Assembly (NCBI GenBank): GCA_039720395.1
Contig: CM077829.1
Coordinates: forward strand, 19,307,114-19,371,113
DNA length: 64,000 nucleotides
Reading direction: 5' to 3'
Source of the DNA: Liquidambar formosana
Lineage: Eukaryota > Streptophyta > Magnoliopsida > Saxifragales > Altingiaceae
Shown here: piece by piece, positions 58,592-64,000 of the stretch
How positions within the stretch are numbered: the first letter of the stretch is position 1
How the letters are laid out: the number at the start of each line of letters is the position of its first letter
The notes under the pieces: model-generated
What the model was told of the DNA's origin: nothing
The model's input: only the letters and a program-made list of their open reading frames with translations
Database searches by the model: none
Position numbers and translations under genes: made by a program

Positions 58592-58798
58592 CCCCTAGTG
58601 TTCATGTGACATAATTTTAACTACTTTTTTAAGAATAAATTTTAACATGGCCGGCCTGACCAAAGCCAGCGGTTGATGGGTCCCCTCTAAACATTTTAAG
58701 TGTGAATCAACTCGATTCAATTAAATCTAGCCATTCAATTTGAAATTCTTTTCTCAAAACATTCCAAAAGTATTTTTTATTGATCGGCATATATATAT

Positions 58799-59185
58799 AA
58801 TCCCTTTCTTATAAGGTTAATATAACCTAATTTTGCCTTAAGTCACCCTCCAAAACTATACATGTGATTCATATTTTATGACACCAACTGTTGGATTAGA
58901 TAACTTTATCATGTAGGTGATGCATATCAAAAATCAAATTGATCTGAGACTGATTGCTATTCGATCCAAAAATTACATTCTTTAATCAATGACAATCGCT
59001 TATTTTGGACATTTATGAATGAAATAGTTCTTAATCTCGGATCAACTTGATTTTTGGTATGCATAATCTTCACATAAAGTAGATCTAATCTAATGGTTGG
59101 TTTTAAAAAATAAAAATTAGAGATAGAGTTTTGGAGGGTGACTTAACCTAAAATTAGGTTAGGTTAACCTCATAAGAAGGGGACT
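58799..59185. mobile_element. Foldback MITE at start of unit 3
   Basis: Paralogue of 27786-28181, with left end TCCCTTTCTTATAAGG and right end CATAAGAAGGGGACTC. Confidence 0.7.
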
Positions 59186-59189
59186 CATA

Positions 59190-59277
59190 TATATCTATAT
59201 ATATAGGATGGTGATCAGGTAAGCACGTGCTGATATGACTTATATCAATACTTACATTGGGAGCAGGTAAGCACGTG

Positions 59278-59319
<42 letters not shown>

Positions 59320-59488
59320 ATGATGATCAGGTAAGCACGTGCTGATATAATTTATATCAAAACCTGCATTGGGAGTTGTACCTGATGCATTAGTGGTATA
59401 TGAAGTACATTGGACCAATGTGAGGGGTACAACCCCCAATGCATGGTGCTAATATAACTTATATCAACACGCGCTGATGGGAACATAA

Positions 59489-59530
<42 letters not shown>
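59190..59530. repeat. AT microsatellites and TAAGCACGTGCTGATAT repeats
   Basis: Two long AT runs (59280-59317 and 59492-59527) bracket a stretch in which CAGGTAAGCACGTGCT and ACTTATATCAA recur three or more times. Units 1 (1540-1660) and 2 (28190-28460) have shorter or different versions. Confidence 0.8.
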
Positions 59531-59533
<3 letters not shown>

Positions 59534-59699
59534 GCTACAAGCCTAAATCATTATTAAAAGAAAAAAAAAATGGGTAAACTCATTTTTAATGCATTTGATC
59601 TATAAATTGAGATCTATCATGTAGTTAGTCTCAGTCACTTTTATTTGTGGTGATAGTGTACATTTTTATATGTATGAGACAAAAGTCTATAGTTGGGTT

Positions 59700-59840
59700 T
59701 AAGCTAGCTTAGTGGCATTTATCTCATTTGTTATGTGAGTGATTTTGAATTCAAACTTATGAAAAGCATTGATACTTATTCATTGATATTAAAGGGTATT
59801 TAGGGATATGAATAGGTTTTATCGATTGTCAAAAAAAATA
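59700..59840 (+). mobile_element. tRNA-derived SINE-like element, unit 3
   Basis: Paralogue of 1840-1985, A-box-like TAGCTTAGTGGC and tail after ATCGATTGTC. Confidence 0.45.
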
Positions 59841-60109
59841 AATAAACGAAGTCTATAATGGAAACTGTATGGAAGTAAAATCCTTCCCTGGCCTTTATCC
59901 TCTCGTGATACGCCACGGCCAGAAGACGTGATGGTTTGAGACTAGGAATCATTCCATCCATTTCTCCCTCCCGGACTTTTCGACTCTCTACAATCCATCA
60001 GTTTCTTGATGGTCGGATTCTTACTATGGAAGGAAATTAGTACATTTACATGTGAGAGAGCTATCCAATCTCTCTCTCTCTCTCTCCTTTAATTTAATTT
60101 CTTTTTCGA

Positions 60110-61555
60110 AAAAGGCTATCAAAGGGTACCCGAATTGGTACATTGACAAGCTTTCCTAATTTTAGGAAATATTGCATGAATTCATATCGTTGGGAATTGT
60201 ACTCTACAACAAACCCCTCATACAAATTTTTTTTAAAAATGTCACTTGATTTAATTACACTGCACTGATTAAAGTTTGAGAATCCTTTTGCATTCTACAA
60301 TAATATATTCCCCATTAAATTTGGTTTAGCACGTATATATGGACCCAGTTTTAATGAGATAGGTGGAATATTGAAATACATAGATCAATAGGTCGGCCCA
60401 CTATCTCTTAAGTCTATCTCTAAAGTCGTCTTTAGGTCCATCTAAATGATGCCTTCCCACTATCACTTTACTTGACTTTGAATTGTCTTCGTCTTTAGGT
60501 CTATCTAAATGATATTAATGATCGATGTAATTAAAACTATACACGATCGTAGTCACCACCCCCTTATAAAAATCTCTTCTTTTATTTTTTTGATATCTTA
60601 AATTCGAATCCTTAACCTACTGTAATCCTATATACCTTTTTTGAGAGTCTTTCTGCATTCTACAATAATATATTCCCCATTAAATTTGGTTTGGCATGTA
60701 TAAATGGACCCAGTTTTAATGAGATAGGTGGGATATTGAAGTACATAGATCAATAGGCCAGCCCACTATCTCTAAAGTCTTCATCTTTAGGTCCATCTAA
60801 ATGATGCCTTCCCACTATCACTAAGTTTGCTTGACTTTCAATTGCGTACGATTTTAGGTCCATCTAAATGATATGAATGATCGATGTAATTGAAACTATA
60901 CATGATCGTAGTCGCCACCCCCTTATAAAAATCTCTTCTTTTATTTTTTCTGGTACCTTAAGAGGGATTCAAATCCTTAACCTATTCTAATCCTATATTC
61001 CTTTTACCCTACTCTCTCACCACGCCCCAATGGCTCCTATAAAAATCTATCTCACTATCTCACGGACATCACACTACTACATTCACATTTAGAGCCCATA
61101 TATCTCACTCCCAATTAACATCACGTCATCACATTATTTAGTAGTATGCGTGTGTGTAAGAATAAACTAAGAAGTTCTTTATCAAAAAAAAAAAAAAAAA
61201 AAAATCAACAAATTTAAACTGGGGCCTCAGAATTTATAGAATTTTTTAAAATAATTTCTCGATTAAATAAAAAGGTTACATTTTAGCCATCCATACATGA
61301 TACTGCTGCTTCTTTGCATGGGAACATAGGGGGAAAATTCTAAACAGAACTTGCCTAGTAGGTGGCCAAAGTCAAAGTCATTGTAGATGAAGTCCTTATG
61401 ATGGGTCCTGAAAATATTGAATGCTTGGATTTTATTGACTGTTCATATACCTTATTTCAAACATTAATGTCCAATGCTTCTCCATATATCTACCCTATTA
61501 AATTGTGAGGAACTAGGGATGATGGATCATATACGTAAGTGCATGTGCAGATTTT
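60110..61555. repeat. Intergenic block X, unit 3
   Basis: A copy of block X without the hAT, solo LTR or MITE that interrupt it in unit 2, so it supplies their empty sites. Two subrepeats start near 60305 and 60665. Non-coding. Confidence 0.75.
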
Positions 61556-61745
61556 TTATTTTTATTATTATTTCTTAATCAACGAAAGGAGGATTAATAT
61601 TAATAAAAGAAACATGAAGCATAGAACTCCCACACAAGATTCCAAAACAAGAACAAACCAACCCCAAAAAACAGAGGAACCTCAACAAAACAACCCAAGA
61701 AGCAGAGCTGCAATAAAGGAGCTAGAAAACACACATCAAATTATT
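61555..61745 (-). mobile_element. LINE-like 3' end fragment, unit 3
   Basis: Paralogue of 6480-6665 with the same minus-strand A-rich tail. A short + strand open frame over it (61539-61829) is rejected as a gene. Confidence 0.35.
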
Positions 61746-61867
61746 CTCGGTTTTCGTATAAAACCACAATCACAATATATATGTTTCTTTCTATTGACAC
61801 ATCAATATATATATCTTTCTCATTCTTGATTTCGTGTCAATATGTTGTTCGAATTATATATATATGC

Positions 61868-63884
61868 ACACGTCATTGATGTCCAGAAATTAGTGATTAT
61901 TTGCACTATCTGTTGGATTAATTCTAATACTTGATATGTAGGTTATGCATGTTAATTAAAAATCGAGTTTATTTTAATTGTTGGATAAGATATGCCTCAT
62001 AAGTAGGTTATGCATGTTAAAATTTAAGTTGATTTGAGATTAAGAATTGATTCATAAATAAATGGCCAGAACTAGGTGATGATTATATCATTAATTAAAA
62101 AATGTACACTTTGAATCGAATAGCAATTAGTTTCGAAACAACTTAATTTGTGACATGCATCGCCTACATGAGAAAATTATCTAATCTAATGTATATATGA
62201 TTGGTTTCACAAAAGTTACAGGCTAGGTAGATTCACATTGTAGTTGATGTGAATATGTGATAGTAACCTGAATTAAGAAGACATGAGAGAGGAAGTCAAG
62301 TGACGTAGCTTAGTTTAATATTTTAGTTAATTTTCTCCATGACCTCACCAAAATAAAAATATTCAAATGAATTACCTCAGAGTATGAGAATAATTTTATG
62401 GAAAGGACGATCAAATCATATGGTTTGATCTAATCAAATCAAGTAGATAGGTTTGCTTGTGAAAATCATTAAAATAAAAAATTAAAAATAAAAAATTTAC
62501 TTCTAGTTATCCTCGGACGTACTAGCGTATTGGTTCTCATCCACAATTACTATTATATTTTTTTTATAAAAAAAATTATAAATGAGCGTACTGTTATTTT
62601 CTAAACAATATTATTTGACATTTCAACCCAACAATATTATAATTTTTGAAATAATGATGTACCGATTTGAATAGTCCTCATTGACCCACACAAATACTTA
62701 ATCTTAATGGAGAAGTAATTCTAACCTAGAATATTTTTAATTTACTAGAATTTCTATGTTAGAAAGTCGTGTAATTCTATCTAGAAGGTAAACTACTCAA
62801 ACCCTCACCCAAAAGAAAAATAAGAAGGGAACGACTATTGCAACCCCCCATTCTTATAACCCTACTCCTTTCTTTTTGGTTTTTAAGATTTCATGAAAAA
62901 TATAAAAGGTTTTTGCAAAAACCGGTCGCTTAGTCCACTAAAAAACATCATTTTGAACAACTTTGCAGAAGAAAGTTTTTCCAAAATCTATCGTTTAGGT
63001 AAACTTTTTGGCAAAAAATGAAATAAGGTTATAAATGGCTAAAAAGTATATTTAAAAGATAAATTTAGGAAAAATTTTCTTCTACAAAGTTGTTCAAAAA
63101 GATGTTTTCTAGTAGACATCACGGCCGGTTTTCATAAAAACCTTTTATATTTTGCATAAAATCTTAAAAACCTAAAGGATGAGGGGTGGGGTGATAAGAA
63201 TAGGGGGTTGCAATAGCCGTTCCCAAATAAGAAAGAGGGCCCTATAGCCCACTAGACTATTCAATCAATAGACCAAAATGTATTTACACATTTCTAATTT
63301 CCAGTTGGAATCAAAATATCGAAGAATATGTTAGAACTATGTGCGCACCCTCTATGTATGGGTTTCTTAAGCCTCGTTTAATGAGATAATCATTGCATGA
63401 ATTGCGCAAATTGCTTAGAAATTAATGTAAAAGTGCTTAAGCCATTAGGCTAGCCTAATAGTGAGGGAAGGTGGAGAAAGGGGTAGAAGTAGAATAGCCT
63501 AATGTAAAAGTCCTTTTTTTTCTTTTCTTTTAATAAATTTTTGGGGTTAATTCTTCCAAACTTTAAATAAAAAGAAGCTCTTATTTTAATCAATTGTGTA
63601 AAGGTAATCCAAATAATACGAAAGTTTTCACAACATGACAAATATCAAAAAATGATTAATCCAGTTTTAGGAGTAGTAGGATAGACCAATAATGAGGATT
63701 GGAGCAGGGGGCGGAGCTACAATTCCATCTTCGTGGGGCTAACGTACCGGACAAAAAAAAATTTGTCATTCAAGGATGAGAAATATATGAGATTCAAGAA
63801 AAAAATTGTCATGTGAAAATTAAAACTGAAAAAGATTTTGGTTTTGGAAGGGACCAAGTGTAATTTTGGAATCAAATTATATGC
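61868..63884. other. Unit 3 segment missing at this place in units 1 and 2
   Basis: 2,017 bp. Units 1 and 2 join the sequence before 61868 directly to that after 63884. The 7-mer TATATGC stands at both edges (61861-61867 and 63878-63884). The segment holds block Z (62235-63340), a MITE and unassigned DNA (61870-62230, 63340-63700). Unit 1 has a block Z copy elsewhere (3420-4130). Confidence 0.65.
62827..63224. mobile_element. Mutator-like MITE (398 bp), unit 3 only
   Basis: Near-perfect inverted ends GGGAACGACTATTGCAACCC and GGGTTGCAATAGCCGTTCCC (trimmed). The exact 9-bp duplication AAATAAGAA is at 62818-62826 and 63225-63233. The empty site is in unit 1 near 4003-4015. Inner sequence is related to 29247-29643. 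Confidence 0.9.
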
Positions 63885-63980
63885 TTAAATACCTATATGT
63901 ATATGGATATTAATTTTTTTAAAAAAATGGGGTGGTGGGGCGCCATGGCCCCCCTTGATCTGAGTGTGGTTTGGTCATTG
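63705..63980. mobile_element. Small hAT-like element (276 bp)
   Basis: It starts CAGGGGGCGGAGCTAC and ends GTTTGGTCATTG, a decayed inverse of the start. The flanks GATTGGAG (63697-63704) and GACTGGAG (63981-63988) are an 8-bp target duplication with one mismatch, as expected for hAT. Units 1 and 2 keep only the right part (to 6911 and 33711). Confidence 0.6.
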
Positions 63981-64000
63981 GACTGGAGGCAGAAAATTAG

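Overview
Eukaryotic nuclear DNA from a flowering plant, probably a eudicot. It is AT-rich, gene-poor and full of microsatellites and small transposons. The only host genes I can support are intronless thaumatin-like proteins (TLP; PR-5/osmotin type). I see no rRNA, tRNA, CRISPR or bacterial-type features. The species cannot be named from the sequence.

Layout. The window is a tandemly amplified TLP cluster. One repeating unit carries, all on the + strand, an A-type TLP (226 aa), a B-type TLP (224 aa), then a C-type TLP (224-225 aa), separated by long shared intergenic blocks. Unit 1 runs from about 1 to 27,350: A1 at 8674 (pseudogene), B1 at 12897 (intact), C1 at 26074 (pseudogene). Unit 2 runs from about 27,350 to 58,590: A2 at 35480 (intact), B2 at 40139 (intact), C2 at 46795 (pseudogene). 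Unit 3 starts near 58,590 and is cut by the window end before its A gene. The window start matches the 3' flank of a C-type gene, so another copy probably lies just to the left. Three of six TLP genes are intact. B1 and B2 encode the same protein. No intact C-type gene is present.

C2 is broken twice: by a perfect 271-bp tandem duplication, and by a 10.25-kb Ty1/copia retrotransposon of Sirevirus-like design (47547-57797, minus orientation, 5-bp target duplication GGCGC). The element has LTRs about 1% diverged, an initiator-Met-tRNA primer site, repeated polypurine tracts, gag, a complete protease-integrase-RT-RNase H pol, and an extra 513-aa ORF downstream of pol. Its LTR U3 carries an array of about 13 palindromic CAGCCGNCTG motifs upstream of a TATA box. 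A second array of the same motif lies inside the element, directly upstream of another TATA box, a CT-rich leader with a telo-box, and the start codon of the extra ORF. This looks like a separate internal promoter for the third ORF and is the most interesting signal in the window.

Because the units are paralogous, many insertions can be read against an empty site in a sister unit: Mutator-like MITEs with 9-bp duplications, a hAT element with 8 bp, a Tourist-like element with TTA, a solo copia LTR with 5 bp, and a small Helitron between A and T. The rest of the intergenic DNA is repeated blocks, SINE- and LINE-like fragments, and simple repeats.
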